NCBI GenBank assembly: GCA_965200525.1
Contig: OZ241368.1
Location: 2,480,001 to 2,544,000 of the forward strand
Length of the DNA stretch: 64,000 bases
Origin: JANNPJ01 sp965200525
GTDB lineage: Bacteria; Actinomycetota; Actinomycetes; Actinomycetales; Kineosporiaceae
Direction of reading: 5' to 3'
Shown here: in pieces, positions 40,438 through 50,210 of the stretch
Numbering within the stretch: the first letter of the stretch is position 1
Layout of the letters: each line of letters starts with the position of its first letter
The notes under the pieces: model-generated
The model's input: the letters and a program-made list of their open reading frames with translations, nothing else
What the model was told of the DNA's origin: nothing
The model's database searches: none
Made by a program: the position numbers and the translations under genes

Positions 40438-43400
40438 GCATCCAGCCGCTGATCGACCTAGCCCGCGGTCGTCAGGGGCTCGGCCCGGACGACCTCGTCG
40501 CCTGCCTCGAGCCACTGTTCCGGCAGGTCGTCGCCGTCCACGCCGAGGGCCAGGTCGCCCCGCTGCGCGGCATCGACTCGCTCGAACTCGACGACCGGTA
40601 CCGGGTCTCGTTCGACCCGGCCCGGGCCCACCCGCCGTTGCTCGCCCCGGCCCGGCTGAAGTCGATCCAGGCCAGTGTCGGCGGTGCGGTCGAGGTGACG
40701 TCCCGCTCGGCCGTCACCCACAGCGCCGACGAGGGCGCCGACGTCCGCTCGCTCGACGTCGTCCATCCCGATCGGGGCCCGGTCGAGGTGTACCGGCCGG
40801 TGCTGGTCTCGGGCTGGCAGACCTGGGAGCACCTGATCGGCCACCAGGACGAGCTGACCGATCTGGCCTCGCTCGGGTTGCTGCTGGTCGCCCTGGCCTG
40901 CGGCCTCGACCTGGCGATCAGCGAGGACGCCGACACGCTGGCCCGGCACCGCGGCAACCTGTTCGCGATCCGGTCCGGCCTGCACCCGGTGATCGCCCGG
41001 CTGGCCGAGCAGATGATCGACCCCGACCGGCACTCGCGCTGGCAGGATCTGCCCTCGGCCGCCCAGCGCCTGCAGACCTACCGCGACCAGCCGCTCGACT
41101 TCTCGCTCGACCAGCTCCCGGCCGAGGCCGGCGCCCGGCCCGACCGGTACCGGCAGGCCGTGCTGGAGACGTTGCGGGACCGGCTGTTCGACCTGTCCCG
41201 GCGCAACCGGCTGCTCTACTTCCGCAGCACCCAGCAGTCGCTGAACCTGACCGAGGCCTCGGTGCCGCTGCTGCTCGACTCCCGCAACATCAAGCCCGAG
41301 CAGCTGTGCACCTGGAACCCCTCGATCGCCAAACGGGTGCTGCGCGGGGCCGGGCTGACCCTCGGCTCGGTGATCCGCTGGGACGACGCGCCCTACGCCG
41401 CCGGCGTGCTCGACGGGATGATCTCCCAGGCCCGGCGCGACCGCTCCGAGTACGGGCAGAGCCACCTCCGGCTGATCGTGGCGTTCCTGCGCTGGCACGA
41501 CCTGAAAAACGCCCCGCCCGAACGCATCGCCTCTCCGCTGCTGCTGCTGCCGGCCGAGCTGACCAAGCGCCGGGGGGTACGCGACAGCTACCAGTTGGTC
41601 GCCGCCGGCAGCGTGGCCGAGGTCAACCCGGCGCTGCGCCAGCAGCTCGAGCGGCTCTACGGGCTCGACCTGCCCGAGACGGTCGACCTGGCCGACGACG
41701 CCGCCCTGGCTGGGCTGCACGCGGTGCTGGCCGGCCAGATCGAGGCCGGTGAGCCCGGCGTCCGGCTCGAGGTCCGCGACCGGCCCCGCATCGAGTTGAT
41801 CCACCAGCGGGCCCAGCTGCGGTTCGACGCCTACCAGCGGCGTACCGGCCGGGCCCGGGCCGCGGTCGGCGGTCGCAACTACGCCTACTCCTACCGGCGG
41901 CGCGACTACCGCCCGCTCGGGCTGCAGATCTTCCGCGACCGGGTGGCGCCGCAACCCTCGCCGATGTCGGTCGTGCTCGGCGACGCCCCGGCCCCGCGGA
42001 TCCCCCGGATCGGCCCGCTGACCGAGTCGCGCGAGACCTACGTGCTGGACCAGGGCACCGAGGGCAACCCGTACGCGTGGGAGATCGACCTGTGCGCGGT
42101 GACCCTGGCCAACCTGAACTACCGCACGATGAGCCTGGTCCGCGACTACCGCGAGCTGATCGAGGCGCCGGCCGAGGGTGGGCCGGCCAGCGCCGCGTTC
42201 GACCGGGTGTTCTCGGCCCAGCCCCGCCCGGTCGACTCCGCGCGGCCGGCCGAGCTGCCGTTCGCCGACCGCCACCTGGTCGTGGCCGCCGACGGCTCGC
42301 AGGTGGCCGCCGTGGCCCGGGCCCGCCAGGGCGAGAGCTTCGTGATCCAGGGCCCGCCCGGCACCGGCAAGTCGCAGACCATCACCAACCTGATCGCCGA
42401 CTACGTGGCCCGGGGCCGGCGGGTGCTGTTCGTCTGCCAGAAGCGGGCCGCCATCGACGTCGTCCAGGCCCGGCTCCAGGCCCAGGGCCTCGACGAGCTG
42501 ACCTGCCTGATCCACGACTCGCAGGCCGACAAGAAGCAGTTCGTCCTGGGCCTGAAGCAGAGCTACGAGTCCTGGCTCGAGATCGGCGACAACGTCGAGC
42601 CAGCCGAACAGCGCCGGGCCCGGGCGATCTCGGCCATCGAGGCGGTGCTGACCGAGGTCGGCCGGTACGAGGCGGTGCTGGCCGACACCGACGGCCCAGG
42701 CCCCTCCCTGCGTCTGGTGCTCCAGCGGCTGATCGAGCTCTCCCACCGCCGTCACGACGACGACCTGCCGCCGGCCCTCGACCGGCTGCTGCCGGCGCCG
42801 GGCGCCTGGTGGGCGGCCCGGCCCGAGGTCGACGCCGTGGCCGCGGCCCTGGTCGCCACCGGGGCCGAGCCGGTGCTGGCTCACAGCCCACTGCGGTTCC
42901 TGGCCCCGGCGATCCTGGGCACGGCCCGGCCGGCGGCCGAGGTGCGGCACGCCTCCGGCCTCGCCGCCACGGCCGTTCAGCAACTGGTGGCCGCCCTCGA
43001 GCCCGACCCCCGCCACCGCGGCCAGGCCCGCCCCGACCCCGGGTCAGCGGCCGGCCTCGACCTGGTGTCGGCGGCCAAAGTGGCTGAGCTGGCCCAGTTC
43101 ATGGCCCCGACCACCCGGCGCGGCCGAGCCGCGGTGCTGCGGGCCGGTTCGGCCGCGGCCGAGGCGCTGGAGCACGACGTCGCCGCCTGGAAGCAGGTGC
43201 TCGAGGCCCGCGACCGCGCGGCCGAGGCCGCCCGCGGCTGGGATCACCCCCCGGCGCCGGACGAGGCCCGGGCCGCCCTCGAGGTGGCCCAGCAGCGCGA
43301 GGGCTCGTTCTGGGGCCGGCTGCACGGCGACTACCGCCGGGTCTCCAAACTCGTGATCACCCGGTACCAGCCGGTCGGCCGCAGCGGAGTCACCTGGTCG

Positions 43401-45755
43401 CCGAGCACGATCCTGGCCACCCTGATCGCCGCCCAGAACGCCGAGGCCGCGGTGGAGACCGCCCGGGCCGAGTTCCGCCAGGCCTGGGGCCACTCCGGGC
43501 CGGAGGGGCTGCTCGACCGGGTGCAGCGGGCCCGGGCCGAGACCGACCCGGCGGTGGCCCGGTGGCGGGCGTGGATCGCCGACGGGCCGGGTACCGGGCC
43601 CGAGCCGGGCTCGGACGTCGAGCAGTTGGCCGCGGCCAAGCCCCTGGTCGAAGCGGTGTGGGCGGCCCTCGACGGCCTGATCGTGGACGTCGACGACCTG
43701 CCCCTGACCTCCGACGGCGGGGCGGGCGCGGCCGGCGGGCCGAGCCTGGCCGGGGTGCTGCACACCCTGACCGACCCGGCCACCGGCCCGGCGATCCAGG
43801 GCCTGGGCCGGGCCCTGCTGGCCCTGCACGGGCACCCGGCGGTGATGTTCGCCCTGCGCCGGCTGCCGGTGCCGCCGGAGGGCGTCGAGTACGCCGTCTG
43901 CGCGAGTGCCCTGGCCCAGGCCTGCGCCGACGAGCCGGCGTTCGCCCGGTTCGACGGGCCGCACCTGGCCGACCTGGTCGATCGGGTCCAGCAGGAGCTG
44001 CCCGAACTGCTGGCGGCCGAAGCCGGGCTGCTGGTGGCCCAGGTGCGCTCGGCCTTCCTGCGCGAGGCCGCCCACGCCGGTCGCAGCGTCACCGGGATGT
44101 CCCCGCCCGACCGGCAGCGCAAGCAGGTCTGGTCGGCCGGGCGGCGGGTGCTGGAGCACGAGTTCGGCAAGGTTCAGCGCTACCGCTCGATCCGCGAGCT
44201 CGCCTCCGGCGACAGCGGCACGGTGGTCGCGGCCCTGCGCCCGGTCTGGTTGATGAGCCCGACCTCGGTCTCGGACACCCTGCCCCTGGATCCGGCCCTG
44301 TTCGACGTGGTGATCTACGACGAGGCGAGCCAGATCCCGGTCGAGGAGGCGGTGCCGGCCATGCACCGGGCCCACCAGGTAATCGTGGTCGGCGACCGGA
44401 TGCAGTTGCCGCCGACCCAGTACTTCTCCTCCGGCTCCGCCGACGAGGATTCTCCGGCCGGCGCCGGTGGTGCCGGCCCGGCCGCGGCCGTCGGCCCGGT
44501 CGATCCAGACTCGGACGACGCGGACGACGACGGGGACGACGACGAGATCGGCGTCGTCCTGGACGGGGACAGCTTCCTGGCCCAGAGCGCCGTCCGGCTG
44601 CCCTCGACCATGTTGTCGTGGCACTACCGCAGCCGGTACGAGGCCCTGATCGCGTTCAGCAACGCGATGTTCTACGACGGCCGGCTGGCCGTGGTGCCGG
44701 ACCGCACGCCCGCCGTCCCCGATCGGCCCGAGATCCTGGTCGCGGTGGGCGAACCGGCCGCACCCCAGGTGGCCCGGGCCCAGGCCGCCGCCGGGGTCGA
44801 CGCCCTGCTCGGGCGCAGCATCAGCTTCCACCACACCGCGGGCTCGCTCTACCGCCGCCGGGCCAACCCGGGCGAAGCCGCCTACGTGGCCGAACTGGTC
44901 CGCGAGTTCCTCGGCCGCAGAACCGGTCTGACCCTCGGCATCGTCGCGTTCTCGCAGGCCCAGCAGGGCGAGATCGAGCGCGCGCTGGAGCGGCTGGCCG
45001 GCACCGACGACCGGTTCGCCCAGGACTACGAGGACGAGCTGGTCCGCAAGGACGGCGAGCAGGCGGTCGGCCTGTTCGTGAAGAACCTGGAGAACGTCCA
45101 GGGCGACGAGCGCGACGTCATGATCATGAGCATCTGCTACGCGCCGGGCGAGAACGGCCGGATGCTGATGAACTTCGGCCCGATCAACCAGAAGGGCGGC
45201 GAGAAGCGGCTGAACGTGATCGTCAGCCGGGCCCGCCGGCACATGGCGGTGGTGTCGTCGATCGAGGCCGGCGCGATCACCAACACCTACAACGACGGCG
45301 CCGACACGCTGCGCCGGTTCCTCGGGTACGCCCAGGCCGTCTCGCGGGGCGACACCGCCGGGGCGGTGGCCATGCTGCGCCCGCCGACCGGCGCGCGACC
45401 GACCGGTCCGGCCGGGCCCGGCCCGAGTGCTACCGGCGCCGGTGGGGTCGGGGTCGACCTGGCCGCCGCCCTGCGCGAACGGGGGCTGGTGGTGGCCACC
45501 GACGTCGGCCAGTCGGCGTTCCGGTGCGACCTGGCCCTGCGCCGTCCGCAGGACGAGGAGTACCAGGTCGCGGTGCTGCTCGACACCCCCGAGCGGGTCG
45601 CCGCCCAGCCCCTGGGCGAGCGCCTGACCAGCAACCCGGCGGTGCTCACCCAGGCGGGCTGGCGGGTGGTCCAGGTGCTGCTGAAGGACTGGCACGACGA
45701 CCCCGACCGGGTGATCGACGAGCTGGTGGCTCAGACCGACCTCACCCGGGCCTGA
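40434..45755 (+). CDS. DUF4011 superfamily 1 helicase (COG1112 type) with degenerate C-terminal nuclease-like domain, 1773 residues
   Basis: The N-terminal 230 residues are unassigned. DUF4011 begins near 240 (LRDRLFDLSRRNRLLYFRST). The helicase core has Walker A GPPGTGKS (640-647) and VLFVCQKRAAIDVVQARLQ. After a long insertion come Walker B IYDEASQIP (D1296, E1297), QVIVVGDRMQLPPT, HYRSRYEALIAFSN (1397 on) and motif VI GEKRLNVIVSRARRH (1589-1603). The last 100 residues (LAAALRERGLVVATDVGQSA, then FRCDLALRRP, YQVAVLLDTPE, AGWRVVQVLLKDW) match the Vsr/MTES_1575-like PD-(D/E)xK domain found at the end of such helicases. One Asp remains (D1699) but the E-x-K/E-C-D pair is lost. Start ATG 40434 overlaps the peptidase gene. 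Confidence 0.9.
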   Translation: MSIQPLIDLARGRQGLGPDDLVACLEPLFRQVVAVHAEGQVAPLRGIDSLELDDRYRVSFDPARAHPPLLAPARLKSIQASVGGAVEVTSRSAVTHSADEGADVRSLDVVHPDRGPVEVYRPVLVSGWQTWEHLIGHQDELTDLASLGLLLVALACGLDLAISEDADTLARHRGNLFAIRSGLHPVIARLAEQMIDPDRHSRWQDLPSAAQRLQTYRDQPLDFSLDQLPAEAGARPDRYRQAVLETLRDRLFDLSRRNRLLYFRSTQQSLNLTEASVPLLLDSRNIKPEQLCTWNPSIAKRVLRGAGLTLGSVIRWDDAPYAAGVLDGMISQARRDRSEYGQSHLRLIVAFLRWHDLKNAPPERIASPLLLLPAELTKRRGVRDSYQLVAAGSVAEVNPALRQQLERLYGLDLPETVDLADDAALAGLHAVLAGQIEAGEPGVRLEVRDRPRIELIHQRAQLRFDAYQRRTGRARAAVGGRNYAYSYRRRDYRPLGLQIFRDRVAPQPSPMSVVLGDAPAPRIPRIGPLTESRETYVLDQGTEGNPYAWEIDLCAVTLANLNYRTMSLVRDYRELIEAPAEGGPASAAFDRVFSAQPRPVDSARPAELPFADRHLVVAADGSQVAAVARARQGESFVIQGPPGTGKSQTITNLIADYVARGRRVLFVCQKRAAIDVVQARLQAQGLDELTCLIHDSQADKKQFVLGLKQSYESWLEIGDNVEPAEQRRARAISAIEAVLTEVGRYEAVLADTDGPGPSLRLVLQRLIELSHRRHDDDLPPALDRLLPAPGAWWAARPEVDAVAAALVATGAEPVLAHSPLRFLAPAILGTARPAAEVRHASGLAATAVQQLVAALEPDPRHRGQARPDPGSAAGLDLVSAAKVAELAQFMAPTTRRGRAAVLRAGSAAAEALEHDVAAWKQVLEARDRAAEAARGWDHPPAPDEARAALEVAQQREGSFWGRLHGDYRRVSKLVITRYQPVGRSGVTWSPSTILATLIAAQNAEAAVETARAEFRQAWGHSGPEGLLDRVQRARAETDPAVARWRAWIADGPGTGPEPGSDVEQLAAAKPLVEAVWAALDGLIVDVDDLPLTSDGGAGAAGGPSLAGVLHTLTDPATGPAIQGLGRALLALHGHPAVMFALRRLPVPPEGVEYAVCASALAQACADEPAFARFDGPHLADLVDRVQQELPELLAAEAGLLVAQVRSAFLREAAHAGRSVTGMSPPDRQRKQVWSAGRRVLEHEFGKVQRYRSIRELASGDSGTVVAALRPVWLMSPTSVSDTLPLDPALFDVVIYDEASQIPVEEAVPAMHRAHQVIVVGDRMQLPPTQYFSSGSADEDSPAGAGGAGPAAAVGPVDPDSDDADDDGDDDEIGVVLDGDSFLAQSAVRLPSTMLSWHYRSRYEALIAFSNAMFYDGRLAVVPDRTPAVPDRPEILVAVGEPAAPQVARAQAAAGVDALLGRSISFHHTAGSLYRRRANPGEAAYVAELVREFLGRRTGLTLGIVAFSQAQQGEIERALERLAGTDDRFAQDYEDELVRKDGEQAVGLFVKNLENVQGDERDVMIMSICYAPGENGRMLMNFGPINQKGGEKRLNVIVSRARRHMAVVSSIEAGAITNTYNDGADTLRRFLGYAQAVSRGDTAGAVAMLRPPTGARPTGPAGPGPSATGAGGVGVDLAAALRERGLVVATDVGQSAFRCDLALRRPQDEEYQVAVLLDTPERVAAQPLGERLTSNPAVLTQAGWRVVQVLLKDWHDDPDRVIDELVAQTDLTRA

Positions 45756-45763
45756 GGCGTGAC

Positions 45764-47116
45764 TCAGATCAGGGCGTGACGCCGGCGGGCGCCGAACAGG
45801 CTGAGGGCCGAGATCGCCACCGAGACGGTCATCACCACCGCCATCGGCCGGGCGGTGAACTCGCCGCCCAGCCCGACCAGCGGCGAGACCGCCGCCCCGA
45901 CGGTGAACTGCAGCGACCCGAGCACCGCCGACGCCGTCCCGGCGCCTTCGGTGATCGAACCCATCGCCAGGGCCACGCCGTTGCCGGAGGTCAGGCCCAT
46001 CGACGAGGCGACCAGGAAGAGCAGCGGGAGCACCGTCCAGGGCCGGACCAGGCCGAACGAGGTGACCGCGAGCAGGCTGAGGGCGGCGAAGCCGAGCAGG
46101 CTCACCCCGACGGTCACCAGCCGCAGCGGTGACACCCGCCCGACCAGCCGGGCGCTCAGCGTGCTCATCGAGATCAGGCCGACCGAGTTGACCGCGAAGT
46201 CGAGCGCGTAGTGCGCCGACGACAGACCGAGCACGTCCTGGACGACGAACGGCGAGGCCGACACGTAGGCGAACATCGCCCCGAAGGCGAACACCACGGT
46301 GAAGAGGTAGCCGGTGAACCGGCGGTTGGCGACGACGGTGCGGGCCAGGCGCACGGACTGGCTCAGGCCGCCGGTGCTGCGCCGGTGCCAGGGCAGGGTC
46401 TCGGTGACGACGAAGGTCACCCCGGCCAGCATCACGCACCCGGCGACGGCCAGGACGACGAAGATCGCCCGCCAGCCGGCCAGCGCGTCGATCCCGGTGC
46501 CGCCGATCGGGGCCAGCACCGGAGCCAGCGCGCCGACCACCATCAGCAGGCTGAAGGTGCGGGCGGCGGCCACTCCCCGGACCGAGTCCGAGACCACGGC
46601 CCGGCCGATCACCATGCCCGCCGAACCGCTGAAGCCCTGCACGAACCGCAGGGCGATGAGAACCCCGACGGACGGCGCGAGCGCGCACAGGGCGCTGCTG
46701 AGCAGGAAGACGACCGAGCCGACGAGCAGCGGGCGACGCCGTCCCCACCGGTCGGACAGGGCGCCGATGACGAGCTGTCCGGCGGCGACCCCGAGCATGA
46801 ACGTGGTCAGGGTGAGCTGGACCGAGGCGGCGGCGGTGCCCAGGTCGCCCGACATCCGCGGCATCGAGGACAGGTACATGTCGGTGGACAGCGGGGCGGC
46901 GGCGTTCAGCACGGCCAGGCTGACCAGGAGCAGCAGGGGAACGTGGTCGCGGCCGAGACCGGTTGCGGCGAAACGCCTGTCGGGCGAAGACGGGATCGGG
47001 ACGGACGCCGTGGCGGTGGCAGCCGAGATGTTGACCGCGGTGCGGCCAACCGGGTCGGTCGAGGACGGGACGAGGGAGGGGACGGTGGACGCGGCCGGAC
47101 CGCGGATTTCAGGCAT
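45764..47116 (-). CDS. Bcr/CflA-family multidrug MFS exporter, 450 residues
   Basis: Twelve hydrophobic helices. LSTDMYLSSMPRMSGDLG after helix 1 is the Bcr/CflA mark, and DRWGRRRPLLVG is MFS motif A. It should export drugs such as bicyclomycin or chloramphenicol by proton antiport. ATG 47116 (MPEIRG) is used; a GTG at 47167 would add 17 residues. A polar N-terminal tail of about 50 residues precedes helix 1. It is convergent with the helicase gene, 8 bp away. Confidence 0.9.
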   Translation of the reverse strand: MPEIRGPAASTVPSLVPSSTDPVGRTAVNISAATATASVPIPSSPDRRFAATGLGRDHVPLLLLVSLAVLNAAAPLSTDMYLSSMPRMSGDLGTAAASVQLTLTTFMLGVAAGQLVIGALSDRWGRRRPLLVGSVVFLLSSALCALAPSVGVLIALRFVQGFSGSAGMVIGRAVVSDSVRGVAAARTFSLLMVVGALAPVLAPIGGTGIDALAGWRAIFVVLAVAGCVMLAGVTFVVTETLPWHRRSTGGLSQSVRLARTVVANRRFTGYLFTVVFAFGAMFAYVSASPFVVQDVLGLSSAHYALDFAVNSVGLISMSTLSARLVGRVSPLRLVTVGVSLLGFAALSLLAVTSFGLVRPWTVLPLLFLVASSMGLTSGNGVALAMGSITEGAGTASAVLGSLQFTVGAAVSPLVGLGGEFTARPMAVVMTVSVAISALSLFGARRRHALI

Positions 47117-47222
47117 GCCGAAAGAAGGCCTTCGCAAATCGCAATGGGGGTGATCGAAGTGATTCACACTATTCGTAGGATGAATCGCTCCGAGCTTAGC
47201 CCACTTTTACTTGAAGGCCGAG

Positions 47223-47975
47223 CTATTTAGTCGGCCCGACATGTCCCGCGTACCGGTTCACCTGGGCCAGAGCCAGTTTCTGGGCCAGGGCCACCGCTGC
47301 CGCCGGGCCGGCCGGATCGAGCACCTCGACCCCGGTGATCCAGTCCCCGACGCGTACCGCGGCCCGGCCGGACCCGGCGTCGTCCTCCGGCGGGGAGGCC
47401 GACCAGGTCTGATCGACCAGCCCGCTCGGGCCGCCGGGGAACGCGGCCGGCCGGGCCCCGGCCACGGCGCAGTCGCGGGCCTGGCTCAGCGCACCCAAGC
47501 GACGCGGCGCCGCGCCGGCCTTCCAGTGGGTGACGGTCAGCCGGACGCTGATCGCGGAGTTGCCGGAGGAGCGCCACAGCCACTGCCGCCCGGCCGTCTC
47601 CTGATGGTCGCCGGGCCGGCAGTTCGGCCCCGACACGACCGGCAGGGTGCTCGAGCGCCGATCGGCGACCAGGGCCAGCCCGGCCGGCAGCTCGCTCGCC
47701 GACAGACCGAACCCGGCCGGCACCTCGGCCGAGCCCAGCAGCACCGCGGACGGGTCCACGCCGTCGCTCGGCCGCAAAATCTCCACCCCGGCCGGGACGC
47801 CGATCAGCACCACCGCGGCGGCCACACCGGCCGAGATCCGCCGGTTCCGGATCCGGCCGGCCCGCCGCCGGCTGCCGGTCAGCAGCCGCTCGACGTCGAC
47901 GTCGTCCGAGGCCAGGCCGGCGCGCAGCGCGGTGTCGAGCCGGGCGCCGAGCTGGTCGTCAGAATCGGTACTCAT
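47223..47975 (-). CDS. Hypothetical single-pass membrane protein, 250 residues
   Basis: ATG 47975 (MSTDSDDQLGARLDTALRAG) has GGAGGAG upstream. A cytoplasmic N-terminal helix, one membrane span (ISAGVAAAVVLIGVPAGVEI, about 48-68) and a secreted domain with two cysteines (GPNCRPGD, ARDCAVAG). The layout resembles an anti-sigma factor or a membrane-tethered sensor, but there is no sigma gene beside it. Function unknown. Confidence 0.75.
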   Translation of the reverse strand: MSTDSDDQLGARLDTALRAGLASDDVDVERLLTGSRRRAGRIRNRRISAGVAAAVVLIGVPAGVEILRPSDGVDPSAVLLGSAEVPAGFGLSASELPAGLALVADRRSSTLPVVSGPNCRPGDHQETAGRQWLWRSSGNSAISVRLTVTHWKAGAAPRRLGALSQARDCAVAGARPAAFPGGPSGLVDQTWSASPPEDDAGSGRAAVRVGDWITGVEVLDPAGPAAAVALAQKLALAQVNRYAGHVGPTK

Positions 47976-48143
47976 CGCGGCGGGTCTCCTCCCGGTCTCG
48001 AACGGCACGAACGAGGGACTTCGAACCGAACGCCGCGGCGTCCGACCTGAAGCCTCCCGCTGGGCAGACGCCAGGCCACCGCCAAATGTTGCATCCGGCG
48101 ACCACGGACTTCCGGACGATCGGCTGAACTCTCTCAGCTTTGC

Positions 48144-50210
48144 TCAACGCAGCAGGTCAGGGGCCTGCCAGGGCTCACCGTGCACGGTTTGGCCCAAGAA
48201 CGCGAACACGGTCTGATACCAGAGCTTGGCGTTCTGTGGCTTGAGGATCCAGTGGTTCTCATCCGGAAAGATCAACAGCCGATGAGCGATCGAGCCGTCG
48301 TTGTGCTCGGCCAGCTCGGCCCACAACCTCAGCGCCTCGCCGATCGGCACCCGGAAGTCGCGCTCGCCGTGGATCACCAGCATCGGCGTCCGGACCCGGT
48401 CCACGAACCGGTGCGGGCTGTTGTCGGCCGCCATCTGCGGGCTCATCTCGCGGCGCCAGTAGAAGTAGGCGTCGGTGGTCGGCCCGAACTGCTCCAGCGA
48501 CCACAGGCCGGCGTGCGACACGATGCCGCGGAACCGGTCGGTGTGCCCGGCGATCCAGTTGGCCATGAATCCGCCGTAGGAGCCGCCCATCGCCGCCGTC
48601 CGGTCGGCGTCGATGTCGTCCCGGGCGACCGCCGCGTCGGTGATCGCCATCGTGTCGGTGTAGCTCTCGGCCCCCCACCGGCCCCAGCCACGCCGGATCG
48701 CGGCCAGCCCGTACCCGGTCGACAGCGCCGGATCGGGCAGCAGGACGGCGTACCCCCGGGCCGCCGCCAGCCACGGGTTCCAGCGCCAGGACCAGCTGTT
48801 CCACGAGCTCAGCGGGCCACCGTGGATCCAGAGCAGCAGCGGGGCGGGATGCTCGGCGTCCGCCTGGGCCGGCAGCACCAGCCAGGCCCGCACGGTCGTG
48901 CCGTCCGCGGCCCGGGTGCTCAGCTCCGTGACCGTGCCGGGCACCGCCGGCGCCTCGACCGGCCCGAGCAGGGCGGCCGGCACCTGACCGGTGTCCGTCG
49001 GGTCGAGCCGGACCGGGGCCGGTGGCGACGCGATCGAGGCCCGCAGCGCGTACAGCACCGCTCCGTCCGCACTGAGCTGCAGGTTCGAGTAGGCCGCGTC
49101 GTCACTGGTCAGCCGGGTCGCCGTCCGGGCGGTGAGGTCGAGCCGCCAGATCGGGGCCCGGCCGTTGTCGTCGGCCACGACCAGCAGGGCGCTGCCGTCC
49201 GGCGTCCAGGTCGGGGCGCCACTCGCCCAGCGGTCCCAGTCCAGAGCCGCGCGGTGCAGCTCACCGGAGTCCAGGTGCAGGACGGCGACCCGCTGGTCGA
49301 CCGGTTCGCCCGGAGCCGAGCGCAGCTCCATCACCAGGGCGACCTTGCGGCCGTCGGGCGAGAACACCGGGGCCGAGTGGTCGAACCGCGGATCGGTCAG
49401 CAGCTCGCGCCGCTCGCCGGTGGCGACGTCGAGCAGGACCAGGGTGTAGCGGGCCGAGCCGTGCGGTTCGGGGGTGAGCCAGGAGGAGACGATCTGCCGG
49501 CCGTCCGGGCTCACGTCCCACCCGGCGTCCCCGTACAGGGCCGCGCCGATGTGACCGGTGAGATCGCGCAACACCGGCCGATCGGCGAGCCCGGCCGGTT
49601 CGTTCGGGTCGGCGGGGTCGGCGGGGTCGGCGGGGTCGGCCAAGAACAGGCGGTCGCTCTCCGGCCCGATGTCATGGTCCCAGAACCGGATCGGGTACGA
49701 CTCGTGAAGGACGGCGGTGACCTTGCCGTCCTTGCGGGCCTGCCGCCGGGCGGCGTCCTCGGCCTCAGTGCCGGCCGAGGGCAGCGCCGGCCCGCTGAGC
49801 ACCAGGGTGCCGGCCTCGCGGGCGACCGCCACAGCGCCGATCCCGCCCGAGCGGGCGACCAGCGGCCGGGCCTCGCCGCCACCGGCGGGCAGCACCCAGA
49901 GCGCGGCCGGAGCATCGTCGTCGGCCGCAGCCGCGGGGTCGGGCCGGGCCGAGCTGAAGATCAGTGAGCCGTCGGGGGCGAAGACCGGCGCCGACTCGCT
50001 CTTCGGCCCCCAGGTCAGCCGCCGGGCCGGGTGCTCGCCGGCCGGGTCGACCTCCCAGAGCGAGCTGCGGAACCCCGTCCGCTTCTCGTCGAGCGCCGCC
50101 ACCGAGACCACCAGCCGCCGTCCGTCGGGCGACAGGGTCAGACCGGAGGCCCGGCGCAGCTCGAGAAAGTGATCGAGATCGGCGAACGGCGTCTCGGCCG
50201 GCCCGGTCAC
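48144..50210 (-). CDS. S9-family serine peptidase (acylaminoacyl/dipeptidyl peptidase-like), 688 residues
   Basis: The N-terminal 420 residues are a beta-propeller with repeated SPDGR/APDGS/TPDGS blades. The C-terminal alpha/beta hydrolase has GGSYGGF (nucleophile Ser), HGERDFRVP (Asp) and FPDENHWIL (His). It cleaves short peptides, often from the N-terminus. A PADPADPADP micro-repeat lies in a propeller loop (about 49600-49650). The GTG start at 50210 overlaps the stop of the CopD-CtaG gene by four bases. There is no signal peptide. Confidence 0.93.
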   Translation of the reverse strand: MTGPAETPFADLDHFLELRRASGLTLSPDGRRLVVSVAALDEKRTGFRSSLWEVDPAGEHPARRLTWGPKSESAPVFAPDGSLIFSSARPDPAAAADDDAPAALWVLPAGGGEARPLVARSGGIGAVAVAREAGTLVLSGPALPSAGTEAEDAARRQARKDGKVTAVLHESYPIRFWDHDIGPESDRLFLADPADPADPADPNEPAGLADRPVLRDLTGHIGAALYGDAGWDVSPDGRQIVSSWLTPEPHGSARYTLVLLDVATGERRELLTDPRFDHSAPVFSPDGRKVALVMELRSAPGEPVDQRVAVLHLDSGELHRAALDWDRWASGAPTWTPDGSALLVVADDNGRAPIWRLDLTARTATRLTSDDAAYSNLQLSADGAVLYALRASIASPPAPVRLDPTDTGQVPAALLGPVEAPAVPGTVTELSTRAADGTTVRAWLVLPAQADAEHPAPLLLWIHGGPLSSWNSWSWRWNPWLAAARGYAVLLPDPALSTGYGLAAIRRGWGRWGAESYTDTMAITDAAVARDDIDADRTAAMGGSYGGFMANWIAGHTDRFRGIVSHAGLWSLEQFGPTTDAYFYWRREMSPQMAADNSPHRFVDRVRTPMLVIHGERDFRVPIGEALRLWAELAEHNDGSIAHRLLIFPDENHWILKPQNAKLWYQTVFAFLGQTVHGEPWQAPDLLR

